Positions 26,501 through 33,655 of a stretch of DNA of 64,000 nt are shown piece by piece (positions within the stretch are counted from its first letter, which is position 1; the number at the start of each line of letters is the position of its first letter). Position numbers and translations under genes: made by a program. The stretch is from Chromatocurvus sp046260765 (GTDB lineage: Bacteria; Pseudomonadota; Gammaproteobacteria; Pseudomonadales; Halieaceae). The notes under the pieces are model-generated. The model searched no databases. It was not told the DNA's origin and saw only the letters and a list, made by a program, of their open reading frames with translations. The stretch is from positions 1-64,000 of the forward strand of contig JBHEOO010000003.1 of NCBI GenBank assembly GCA_046260765.1, written 5' to 3'.

Positions 26501-26749
26501 CTGCCCCTTGCCTGCGGATTGTCGGTAGACCTTATCAACCGCAGCATCACTGCCAGCGGTCAGATGGCGACATTCTGGGGACCTTTGTCTCAAGCCATTG
26601 TGTTCGGGCTGACCTTCGCGACCATTTTGACGCTGATAGCTACCCCGGCGATGCTGGTACTGCCCGACCACCTGCGCGGCAAGTTTGTCGATATGCAGTC
26701 CAAGGTACGCGAGCGCGCGGGCAAACGGGCGCCCGCGCCTTCCGGTTGA
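23561..26749 (+). CDS. RND family efflux permease (AcrB/HAE-like)
   Basis: 1062 aa, twelve predicted membrane segments and two large periplasmic loops. It starts at GTG 23561 after AGGGGGA; earlier in-frame sequence back to 23438 overlaps the fusion-protein gene. In the helix 4 proton-relay region it reads LGMLIDGAIVVTEYADR, keeping the first Asp but with Gly at the second, and in helix 10 it reads GIVVNNNIVLIDTFN, with Asn where AcrB has the relay Lys. This places it in the branch of RND pumps distant from AcrB. Cargo unknown; a metabolite linked to the rimK operon is possible but unproven. Confidence 0.93.
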   Translation: MSFIDAAIHRSRSTLMLMGVVVLCGLIARSILPIANEPHIEVPFFYVGIIHEGISPEDAERLLIQPMETELRKVEGIEEITAMASEGNATLFIEFGPDQNLSQALVDVREAVDRAKAEVPATAEEPIVREIEIDEYPILQISLIGEGVPERLVYETALRMRDRIETIPSVLKADLQGHREELLEVLINPEALDTYQISSEDLINTLQRNNRLIPAGSIDTGSGRFSVKVPSVVERPEDVMSLPIASSGDTVVTLRDVADIRKTFKDRDSHARVNGMEAISIAVRARANGNIIETVNALRALLEEMRPEIPSSIRILTTQDQAEFAGLQVTELQGNIFTALALVMILVVATMGFRSGVIVGLGIPVSLLFSVIIIYLLGYTFNFMVMFGMLLGLGMLIDGAIVVTEYADRKMGEGMDHKTAYAESVKRMFWPVTASVATTLAAFLPLIFWPGIPGKFMSFLPVTVFTVLSGSLLYALLFGPVLGTVFGRPTVHSRAAAKAMQELESGDPTSLPSVTGTYARFLARVCARPGVTLMIVLAGLMSIFVAYGKYSKGMVFFSDSDPQFIQVSVRAQGNFSADEVNVLVYEVEREILEIPGIEALNSRTILPGGNGMGRGALSTADRIGSIFIQLFPESERNIKGREIIQEIRRRTDPLAGITVDVMAQEQGPPVGKPIQIELRSAQRALLEPALARIKDYMASMPELVDIDDTLALPTIEWLMDVDRARAAIYGADVSSAGVAVQLVTNGVKVAEYRPETADDAVDIRVRYPLDERGIGAMDDLRISTAMGHVPLSNFVTLQPSPGVDTFERIDGTPVERIRADVIDGVLADSMVREIESWLSTQAFDPRLDIRFRGANEEQSDSLAFVQVAFLLSLLLMFILLVTQFNSFYQSALILLAVIMSTAGVLLGLLILDKPFSAILSGVGVVALAGIVVNNNIVLIDTFNTVRREQPGLSTAEVVVLSASQRLRPVLLTTVTTVFGLLPLACGLSVDLINRSITASGQMATFWGPLSQAIVFGLTFATILTLIATPAMLVLPDHLRGKFVDMQSKVRERAGKRAPAPSG

Positions 26750-26866
26750 CAGATAAGCAATCCCTGAAGAAAGGCAGGTTCAACAGATGGCTGTCGCACC
26801 ATCGGCTTCGTGGGCAGCCCGGAGTTTTAACGTAAGACCTTTAAAACAGCACCTTTAACGCAAGAC

Positions 26867-26904
26867 AAAAAAAACCCGGCTGGCTCTCGCCAACCGGGTT
26901 TTTT
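26867..26904 (-). terminator. Rho-independent terminator of cspA (probably bidirectional)
   Basis: Stem CCCGG-x-TGG / CCA-x-CCGGG with one mismatch around CTCTCG, flanked by runs of A on one side and T on the other. It lies about 20 bases after the cspA stop codon. Because of the paired A and T tracts it may also end transcription from the RND pump on the other strand. Confidence 0.85.
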
Positions 26905-26924
26905 GCAGCTGTTAAGCTATTGCG

Positions 26925-27134
26925 TTACGCAATAACTTCAATGTCAGACGCCTGAGGACCTTTCTGTCCCTGCGTAACATTGAACTGAACTTTCTGGCCT
27001 TCCAGAAGGGTCTTGAAACCTGAACCGCTGATGGCGCTGAAGTGTGCAAATACGTCCGGGCCTGATTCCTGCTCGATGAAGCCAAAGCCTTTAGTTTCGT
27101 TGAACCACTTTACTGTACCGGTAACTGAAGCCAT
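26925..27134 (-). CDS. CspA-family cold-shock protein
   Basis: 69 aa, a single cold-shock domain that binds single-stranded RNA and DNA and melts mRNA structure. Both RNA-binding motifs are present: KGFGFI (RNP1) and DVFAHF (RNP2). The start MASVTGTVKWFNETKGFGFI is typical. AGGA lies about eight bases before ATG 27134. A strong terminator follows the gene and a long AT-rich leader precedes it, as is usual for temperature-regulated csp genes. It is divergent from a DEAD-box helicase gene that may also act on structured RNA. Confidence 0.96.
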   Translation of the reverse strand: MASVTGTVKWFNETKGFGFIEQESGPDVFAHFSAISGSGFKTLLEGQKVQFNVTQGQKGPQASDIEVIA

Positions 27135-27565
27135 TTTCTAAATCCTACTCATTCACTGATTGTGCCCACAAGCGGGCGTTCTTGCTTGAAGTCATGCTGG
27201 GCAATATGAACAAACAGGACGGGATGCGACAATCTGTAACGCTGTACGGTCAACTACTTCAAAGTAGCTACCGCTACAAGCGGGCCAGATAGAGCGAACA
27301 CGAACTAAAGCGACATAAATGCTTGCAACTATCAAACGATTCCAAGGTTAACATTAAAAATCTAAATGTCCACACTTTTTCACTGCTTTTCTTCGCCGCC
27401 AAATTAGCGGTCACCTTTGCCCTCAACTACCTGCTTTTATCGGTCAATACGCAGGGCAAACGGCGCGGAACTTGCAACGGCCCTGCGATAGCGTATGCTG
27501 CGCCCCTCGACATTTGCTGACAGTGTCTTCCTGTTCGTCAGCATCCAACGTTAGGGATACTGACG
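27135..27565. other. 431-base AT-rich intergenic region between cspA and rhlE
   Basis: Markedly richer in A/T than the rest of the window (for example around 27290-27420). It must hold the cspA promoter and leader on the minus strand and the rhlE promoter on the plus strand. A short hairpin CTACTT/AAGTAG is at 27254-27267. I see no convincing gene in it. Confidence 0.6.
27472..27499 (+). promoter_or_regulatory. possible sigma-70 promoter for the helicase gene
   Basis: TTGCAA (27472-27477) and TATGCT (27494-27499) are separated by 16 bases and lie about 65 bases before the rhlE start codon. Pattern match only. Confidence 0.4.
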
Positions 27566-28906
27566 ATGAAATTTACAGATCTCGGTCTGTCTGCACCGCT
27601 ATTGCAGGCACTGACAGAAAAAGGCTACACCAGCCCGTCTCCGGTTCAGGAAAAAGCCATACCCCTCGTACTCGCCGGCCACGACCTGATGGCGGCGGCT
27701 CAGACCGGCACCGGCAAAACAGCAGCATTCGTGGTACCCATGCTGCAACGTCTTGCTGAGGGCACGCGCACCCGCGACAGACAGGTACGTGCACTGGTGC
27801 TCACACCCACCCGCGAACTCGCCGCCCAGGTACACCAGAGCACCGTAGACTATGGTGCGCGCAGCGAATTGAGCACCTCCGTGGTTTTCGGTGGCGTCAA
27901 GATCAACCCCCAGATTGCGAAGCTGAAGCGCGGCAGCGACATTCTCGTTGCCACGCCGGGCCGCCTGCTCGACCTCCATCAACAGGGTGCGGTGGCATTT
28001 GATCGCCTCGAAATACTGGTTCTGGACGAAGCTGACCGCATGCTCGACATGGGCTTCATTCACGACATCAAGCGCATTGTCGCACTCATGCCAAAAAAGC
28101 GTCAGACGCTGATGTTCTCCGCCACGTTTTCGGGAGAAATCCGTCGCCTGGCGGAGGGTTATCTGAAGAATCCACAACAGGTAGAGGTCGCCCCGGCCAA
28201 TGCCACGGCGGACAGCGTCGAGCAGTGGATCTACCCGGTAGACAAGAAACGCAAGCCGGAGCTGCTGTCGCACCTGGTACGCAGTCGCGACTGGCATCAG
28301 GTACTGGTGTTTACCCGCACCAAGCACGGCGCGAACAAGCTGACGAAAAAGCTGGAAGACGACGGCATCCGCGCCGAGGCCATTCATGGCAACAAGAGCC
28401 AGAACGCCCGCACCCGGGCGCTGGACGGATTCAAGCAGGGGCGTATACAGGCACTGATTGCCACGGACATTGCAGCCCGCGGACTCGATATCGCACAGCT
28501 GCCGCAGGTGGTGAATTTCGATTTACCAAATGTCGCAGAGGATTACGTGCATCGCATCGGCCGCACCGGCCGCGCCGGCGCCAGCGGCCACTCCTATTCG
28601 CTGGTTTCGGCAGACGAGGCAGAATACCTTTACGGTATCGAACGCCTGATCCGCAAAATACTGCCGCGGGAAGAAATCGACGGCTATGAGCCGGAGCATG
28701 CACTGCCCGCAGCGGGCGTCCGCCCCCCTCCCGCGCCGCGAAAGCCTGCATCCGCCCAGAGACCCGGGCGACCCTCCGGGGGACGTGGCGGCGCTGCCGG
28801 AAAGCCTGGCGGCGGGCGTCCCGGCGGTGCTCCGCGACGCAGCACTGGCGGTCCGCGCGCTGGCGGTGGACGCAGTGGCGGTCAGCGCGGCGGCGGCAAC
28901 CGTTAG
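27566..28906 (+). CDS. rhlE: DEAD-box RNA helicase, RhlE type
   Basis: 446 aa ATP-dependent RNA unwinding enzyme. Motifs in order: Q motif (YTSPSPVQ), I AQTGTGKT, Ia PTRELAAQ, II VLDEADRMLDMG, III SATFS, IV VFTRTKHGANKL, V ATDIAARGLDI, VI HRIGRTGRAG. The C-terminal 70 residues are rich in Pro, Arg and Gly (RGG-like), a common RNA-binding tail. The RhlE assignment rests on length, the FTDLGLS start and EQWIYPVDKKRK in the second domain. Divergent with cspA across an AT-rich region; both may be cold-induced, which is inference. Confidence 0.94.
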   Translation: MKFTDLGLSAPLLQALTEKGYTSPSPVQEKAIPLVLAGHDLMAAAQTGTGKTAAFVVPMLQRLAEGTRTRDRQVRALVLTPTRELAAQVHQSTVDYGARSELSTSVVFGGVKINPQIAKLKRGSDILVATPGRLLDLHQQGAVAFDRLEILVLDEADRMLDMGFIHDIKRIVALMPKKRQTLMFSATFSGEIRRLAEGYLKNPQQVEVAPANATADSVEQWIYPVDKKRKPELLSHLVRSRDWHQVLVFTRTKHGANKLTKKLEDDGIRAEAIHGNKSQNARTRALDGFKQGRIQALIATDIAARGLDIAQLPQVVNFDLPNVAEDYVHRIGRTGRAGASGHSYSLVSADEAEYLYGIERLIRKILPREEIDGYEPEHALPAAGVRPPPAPRKPASAQRPGRPSGGRGGAAGKPGGGRPGGAPRRSTGGPRAGGGRSGGQRGGGNR

Positions 28907-28955
28907 CCGCTGAATGAAAGCAGAGGCTCTACCTGACCTCTCCTCCTGACCTCTC

Positions 28956-30599
28956 CTATAGCGCGCGGCTTAGTGCCGGTATCGTTCGGTGCAATGTTTC
29001 ATCGTTGAGCGAATAGTCCACCGGCACATCGATGACGTGCACGGCAGGCTCGTCCAGGCAGCGCGCCAGCATCGGTTCAAGCTCCGCACTGTCGGAAACG
29101 CGCCAGCCCCGGGCTCCGTATGACTCGGCGTACTGCACGAAATCGGGGTTGCCGTAGTCCAGACCGTAGTCGGGAAACTGCATCTGAGCCTGCTTCCACT
29201 TGATCATGCCGTAAGCGTCATCCCGCAGAATCACCACCACGACGTGCAGCTTGAGACGCACAGCCGTCTCAAGCTCCTGACTGTTCATCATGAATCCGCC
29301 ATCTCCCACCACCGCGATCACCGGCTTGTCGGGATGCACCAGCTTGGCCGCCATTGCTGAAGGCAGACCCGCGCCCATTGTGGCAAGCGCGTTATCCAGC
29401 AGCAGCGTGTTGGGATGCGCTGCGGGGAAGTTGCGTGCAAACCAGATCTTGTAGACACCGTTGTCCAGGGTAACTATGCCCTCTGGTGGCAACACGTCGC
29501 GCACTACCCGCACCAGGCGCTCTGGCAGCATCGGAAAACGCATGTCTGCTTCCGCTTCGGCGCGGTGGGCGAGGTAGGCATCATGAGCGCGACTGAAGAA
29601 ATCAAAAGACCAGCTATCCTGAACGGTGATTTTCTCCTTTATCTGCCAGATGCTATTGGCAATATCGCCCACCACCTCCAGTTGGGGAAAATATACCGGG
29701 TCAACCGCCGCAGTCTCAAAATTGATATGCATGACCTTGCGCTTGTCGGTGGCACGCATAAAAAAGGGCGGCTTTTCGACAACATCGTGACCGATATTGA
29801 TAATGAGGTCTGACGCACCAATGACCCGGTGCACAAAATCGCCGTCTGACAATGCAGTATTGCCCATGAATCGGTGATGTTTCTCGTCCAGCACGCCTTT
29901 CCCCATCTGAGTGGTGATGAACGGGATATCCGTTTTATCGACGAACTCACGCAGCATTTTTGCAGTGAGCTTGCGATTGGCGCCGGCACCGATCAGCAGG
30001 ATCGGAGACCTCGCCTCCTCGATCATGCCAACGGCGGCATCGATGGACTTGTATTCAGCGATTGGACGGCGAACCGCGCTGGCGGCAAGCAGCGGCACAT
30101 CCGTCTGCTCTGCCGCGATATCCTCGGGCAGCTCGATATGTACCGCACCCGGGCGCTCCTCGTGCGCCAGACGAAACGCCTCGCGCACGATGGAAGGAAC
30201 GCGATCACCGCTCACAACCTGCACTGTGTGCTTGGTTATCGGCTGCATCATGTCCACGGCGTCAATCACCTGAAAGCGCCCCTGCTTGCTGCTCTTGATC
30301 GGTTTCTGCCCGGTAATCATCAACATGGGCATTGCGCCAAGCTGCGCGTAGGCAGCGGCCGTTACCAGATTTGTCGCGCCAGGGCCCAGCGTAGACAGGC
30401 AGACTCCCACGCCACCGGTCAGCCGCCCGTACGTCGCCGCCATGAACCCGGCCGCCTGCTCATGACGTGTCAGGATCAGGCAGATAGAAGAAGTCCGGAG
30501 GGATTCGAGGAGATCGAGGTTCTCCTCGCCGGGGATGCCAAAGATATATTTCACGCCCTCGGCTTCCAGCGCGCGGACGAACAGGTCGGATGCTTTCAC
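28956..30599 (-). CDS. acetolactate synthase-like thiamine-pyrophosphate enzyme
   Basis: 547 aa. The start is GTG 30599 with GAGG six bases upstream, giving VKASDLFVRALEAEGVKYIFGIPGEENLDLL, identical in form to catalytic-subunit ALS/AlsS proteins. The conserved Glu of the TPP site is in GIPGEENLD, the GDG...N metal-diphosphate motif is VVGDGGFMMNSQELETAV, and RPGAVHIELPEDIAAEQ is typical. No small regulatory subunit (IlvN/H) is adjacent, so a stand-alone catabolic-type acetolactate synthase or another 2-oxoacid decarboxylating enzyme is likely. The two enzyme types cannot be separated from the sequence alone. Confidence 0.88.
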   Translation of the reverse strand: MKASDLFVRALEAEGVKYIFGIPGEENLDLLESLRTSSICLILTRHEQAAGFMAATYGRLTGGVGVCLSTLGPGATNLVTAAAYAQLGAMPMLMITGQKPIKSSKQGRFQVIDAVDMMQPITKHTVQVVSGDRVPSIVREAFRLAHEERPGAVHIELPEDIAAEQTDVPLLAASAVRRPIAEYKSIDAAVGMIEEARSPILLIGAGANRKLTAKMLREFVDKTDIPFITTQMGKGVLDEKHHRFMGNTALSDGDFVHRVIGASDLIINIGHDVVEKPPFFMRATDKRKVMHINFETAAVDPVYFPQLEVVGDIANSIWQIKEKITVQDSWSFDFFSRAHDAYLAHRAEAEADMRFPMLPERLVRVVRDVLPPEGIVTLDNGVYKIWFARNFPAAHPNTLLLDNALATMGAGLPSAMAAKLVHPDKPVIAVVGDGGFMMNSQELETAVRLKLHVVVVILRDDAYGMIKWKQAQMQFPDYGLDYGNPDFVQYAESYGARGWRVSDSAELEPMLARCLDEPAVHVIDVPVDYSLNDETLHRTIPALSRAL

Positions 30600-30720
30600 G
30601 GGTAGCCTCGCGGTAAGTATGTAGGACACGATTCTAACGCGGTTTGATGACAAGGCGAACGAGGCCCTCCTGTGCATGCGCCGGATGCACACTATCCAGC
30701 CGGCGGAACAGCAGTCTTCC

Positions 30721-31881
30721 TCAGGCGCGGGTCTCTATCAGGTCTACCCAGTGGTTCATCACGCTAGTCTGCTTCGCCGCTATCTTGAGACAGACCAGCA
30801 TGGGCACGGCAAGCAGTACGCCTACGGCACCCCACAGCCAGCCCCAGATAACCAGCCAGACAATAATAATCAGCGGATTCAGGCGCATTCTGCGGCCAAG
30901 AATCACAGGCGTGACGAACTGGGCTTCGAACATGTTGATACTGAAGTAGACCAGCGCCGGTAATAGCGCAGACAGCGCGAGGCCGTACTGCACGACGCCC
31001 GCAAGAGACAGAAGAATGACACCGATCAAGGGCCCCACATACGGTGCAAAGTTAAGCATTCCAACCACGGCACCCCAGAAAAGGGCGTCCTCGACACCGA
31101 GCACCCACAGGGCAGCCGCCACCACCAGACCCAGGCCGGCGTTGATAACGCTGACGGTGAGGATGTAACGCGAGAGCTCCAGCTGGATGGAGTGCATCAG
31201 CTCGATACTGTACTTCTTATCATTGATGTGCGGGAAAACGTTTACCCAGGTGACAAACAGGCCGGAGCCAAAAATAAGCAGAAACAGGATCAGCATCAGC
31301 GCGGTAAGCAACTGGGCTATCATGACCGGTGCTGCGCCCAGCACCGCGATAATGGCCTCCAGGCCCCCCTGCTTGATCTTTTCGCTTACGCCGTCGTCTA
31401 CCCCGTCCCTGGCCGCGGCGTCAGCCATATCCGACTCATCATCGTCCCCGAACAGACCAAAAAAAGTAAAGCCTGTCGGCTCGGGCGCTACCGGCGTCTC
31501 ACCGGGAGACAGTCGCTGGGTAAGGTCTTCCAGTTGTTGACTGAGTTCATCGGCCAGACCGGGGATTGCCGTCGCCCAGCGCTGTGCAGGTTCAGCGAGC
31601 TGACTCGTCAGCAAGCCCAGCGGCACGCCGATAACGCAAAGAATCAGGATGGCCGACAGTGTACGCGGCACGTAAAACCGCTTCAGGAATTCCACCAAAG
31701 GGCTCAGCAGCAGTGCAAAAAACAGCGCCACCACCATGGGCATCAGCAGCGATCTGGCGAAATACACCGTATAGAGAAAAGCCAGCACTGAAATACAGCG
31801 CAGGGCCAACGACGCAGTTGACCTGCTGTCTTGCCGAACCCCCGGACCGGTTGCCTCAGACTGGTTTTCGTCCGCACTCAC
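30721..31881 (-). CDS. AI-2E/PerM family membrane transporter
   Basis: 386 aa from GTG 31881. Eight or so membrane helices in the usual three-block layout. A large soluble insert between helices 3 and 4 (about residues 110-180) is unusually acidic (GLFGDDDESDMADAAARDGVDDG). The C-terminal GRRMRLNPLIIIVWLVIWGWLWG is the family signature. Homologues export autoinducer-2 or act in Na+/H+ exchange; the cargo is open. The start overlaps the stop of a 46-codon gene as GTGA. Together with DUF883 and YqjE-like genes it forms a tight minus-strand operon. Confidence 0.88.
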   Translation of the reverse strand: MSADENQSEATGPGVRQDSRSTASLALRCISVLAFLYTVYFARSLLMPMVVALFFALLLSPLVEFLKRFYVPRTLSAILILCVIGVPLGLLTSQLAEPAQRWATAIPGLADELSQQLEDLTQRLSPGETPVAPEPTGFTFFGLFGDDDESDMADAAARDGVDDGVSEKIKQGGLEAIIAVLGAAPVMIAQLLTALMLILFLLIFGSGLFVTWVNVFPHINDKKYSIELMHSIQLELSRYILTVSVINAGLGLVVAAALWVLGVEDALFWGAVVGMLNFAPYVGPLIGVILLSLAGVVQYGLALSALLPALVYFSINMFEAQFVTPVILGRRMRLNPLIIIVWLVIWGWLWGAVGVLLAVPMLVCLKIAAKQTSVMNHWVDLIETRA

Positions 31882-32018
31882 CGACCGGGGCCACCAAAAT
31901 CGGCAGACAGTTTCACGAGAGCGAGCCGCGACCGGGCGGCACTGTGCTGCTGTACTCGAAGGCCGTCGAGCACTGTCTCGGCTAGCCGCAGTTCCCGTGG
32001 TTGTTGTTTGCGCCTCAT
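31878..32018 (-). CDS. 46-residue basic peptide in a coupled operon
   Basis: Very small gene: starts at ATG 32018, overlapping the stop of the YqjE-like gene (ATGA), and ends at 31878, overlapping the PerM start (GTGA). The product begins MRRKQQPRELRLAETVLDG and is rich in Arg, Leu and Ala, predicted helical, without a signal or membrane segment. I recognise no family. Precise stop/start overlaps at both ends strongly support that ribosomes translate it in order with its neighbours. It could be a small cytosolic partner of the membrane proteins or mainly a coupling device. Confidence 0.6.
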   Translation of the reverse strand: MRRKQQPRELRLAETVLDGLRVQQHSAARSRLALVKLSADFGGPGR

Positions 32019-32512
32019 TTCTTCTGCCCTGGCTCTCCACTGCCCGTGGACGGGTTTTTCATCAATGCCCGTAAATGACGCCGACTGACGGGAAGGCCCA
32101 GGCTGCTCTGGAAACGCCGGGCCGCTCGCGCCAGCAAATACAGCGAGCCAAGCTGCAACAAAAGAAAGGTGGCCAGGCCCAGCGTCACGGAATGGCTGGC
32201 TACGACAGCCAGCCAGGCGAGCAGCGCGCAGAAACCAAGCCATGCCAGCAGAACAAGCGGGATCATCGCCAGCACAACGATCAGCAGCCGCTTCGTATCG
32301 GCAACGGCGAGCCCTAGCTCCAGGCGCAGGACTGTCGCCAACTGCTCGATTACGGCAAAGGCCTGCCCACCCAGAGCGAGCCAGGCCTGCAAGTCGCCAC
32401 CAGCGCTCTCGCTCTTCGCGCCGGCAGATGCCCCGGACCCACTGTCACTGTTGGAGCCGGCCGCCCCGGAACGCTGCGATCCGGTGCTGTGAGGATCAGC
32501 ATTCTCGGGCAC
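32015..32512 (-). CDS. YqjE-like small membrane protein
   Basis: 165 aa from GTG 32512, two bases before the end of the upstream DUF883 stop. A Ser/Gly/Ala-rich N-terminal 45 residues precede a soluble helix (LATVLRLELGLAVADTKRLL) and two membrane helices (LLIVVLAMIPLVLLAWLGF, VTLGLATFLLLQLGSLYLLA), then a basic tail. This matches the DUF1469/YqjE (holin superfamily III-like) pattern that follows yqjD in enterobacteria. Function in the inner membrane is unknown. Coupled to the next 46-codon gene. Confidence 0.72.
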   Translation of the reverse strand: MPENADPHSTGSQRSGAAGSNSDSGSGASAGAKSESAGGDLQAWLALGGQAFAVIEQLATVLRLELGLAVADTKRLLIVVLAMIPLVLLAWLGFCALLAWLAVVASHSVTLGLATFLLLQLGSLYLLARAARRFQSSLGLPVSRRHLRALMKNPSTGSGEPGQKK

Positions 32513-32516
32513 AGGC

Positions 32517-32813
32517 CTACTTCCGTGACAACAGCTGCGACACGAGCAGTCCCGCAAAGAAAGCCAGGCCGAGGGTAGCTACCGGCTTTTCGTGCACGTA
32601 GCGCTGAACTTCCTCGCCGAGTGCGTCTGCCTTGTCCCTGCCTTTGAGCAGCTGATCCATCGCATCGTTCTTGAGATCGAGCCCGGCGGCCTCGGCGGCA
32701 CTGCGGAAATGCCCCTGTGCCTCGAGCATATCGTTGTAGGCAGCCAGCACCGATTCTCTGCCAGCATCCATCTCTTTCTGCTTTTCGGACGTCGTCTTGT
32801 CACTTGTGGCCAC
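32517..32813 (-). CDS. DUF883/YqjD-ElaB family ribosome-associated membrane protein
   Basis: 98 aa. An acidic amphipathic helical body (residues 1-75, for example KNDAMDQLLKGRDKADALGEEVQ) is followed by one C-terminal membrane helix (ATLGLAFFAGLLVSQLL) and SRK. In E. coli the homologues YqjD, ElaB and YgaM anchor stationary-phase ribosomes to the inner membrane. Start GTG 32813 follows GGGAGGG. It is the first gene of the four-gene unit DUF883-YqjE-like-46 aa-PerM, and its promoter should be in 32814-32913. Confidence 0.85.
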   Translation of the reverse strand: MATSDKTTSEKQKEMDAGRESVLAAYNDMLEAQGHFRSAAEAAGLDLKNDAMDQLLKGRDKADALGEEVQRYVHEKPVATLGLAFFAGLLVSQLLSRK

Positions 32814-32913
32814 GATAGTTCCCTCCCTGTTGATAACGCTTTACCGGCGCCCTTGCCGGTACCGTTCGCTGTTGTAGGGTAGCCCATACGGATACGAACC
32901 GCACGCAGAGCAC

Positions 32914-33591
32914 TTACGTAATCTTGGCCTGTCCAAGGCCGGCCAGCCAGGCGACAACGTCCTGCTCACTGCGAACGTCGCCATACTTGGCATTCATGTC
33001 GAACAGGTTGCTGGCATGCGGCGCCGGGTGCCTGTCGCCGCAGGCTTCCTCGACCACAATGGGAATGAAGCCATGCTGGCAGCTGTCCACGCAGGTTGCC
33101 CGGATGCAGCCGCTGGTCGTTACGCCGGTAATCAACAGCGTATCGATAGACATAGCCGTCAGCGTGGAGGCCAGGCTTGTTCCAAAAAACGCGCTGGCGT
33201 ATTGCTTTGAAATCACCAGCTCATCGGCGGCGGGCTCAAGCCCATCCGCCCAGGCACCCATCGGATTTCCCGCAACGAAATTGTGCAGCGGCAGCGCTTT
33301 CTGGAAGAAACGGCCACCATTCATGCCCGACTCGTGGAACACCACATTGGTGTAGATGATGGGGATCCGCGATTCCCGCGCCACCTCGCGCACCCGCAGA
33401 GCCGAATCGAGCGCGGGCTGGACATCTGCATACAATTCGCACGCGCTGTTGAAGTACGCCTGCACAAAATCCACCAGAATCAGGGCGGGTCTGTGTCCAA
33501 AGCCTATCCTGTTGTCGTAGGCGCGCCTGTAGTTGTCCGAGAGTTCCGCTGAGAATCCGTCCTCGGGATTGACGTTTCTGCTGTCTGTCAT
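32914..33591 (-). CDS. isochorismatase-family cysteine hydrolase
   Basis: 225 aa. The cysteine-hydrolase triad is complete: Asp41 in LVDFVQAYF, Lys129 in ISKQYASAF, and Cys162 in VTTSGCIRATCVDS. The overall pattern matches the N-carbamoylsarcosine amidohydrolase branch rather than true isochorismatase. ATG 33591 is chosen because upstream frame has no similarity. It lies 64 bases after the MFS gene on the same strand, so they may be expressed together. The likely chemistry is hydrolysis of an amide or carbamoyl group on a small nitrogen compound; the substrate cannot be named. Confidence 0.88.
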   Translation of the reverse strand: MTDSRNVNPEDGFSAELSDNYRRAYDNRIGFGHRPALILVDFVQAYFNSACELYADVQPALDSALRVREVARESRIPIIYTNVVFHESGMNGGRFFQKALPLHNFVAGNPMGAWADGLEPAADELVISKQYASAFFGTSLASTLTAMSIDTLLITGVTTSGCIRATCVDSCQHGFIPIVVEEACGDRHPAPHASNLFDMNAKYGDVRSEQDVVAWLAGLGQAKIT

Positions 33592-33655
33592 GGGCTGGGT
33601 TCCTTGATCACTACAGTAGATCGGCGCACTGGTGTATTTCTGGTCGCAAACAGCG

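Noticed and set aside
27323..27520. 65-codon frame in the cspA-rhlE spacer with a hydrophobic middle
   Set aside because: No ribosome site and it runs through the likely rhlE promoter; AT-rich spacer composition explains the hydrophobic codons.
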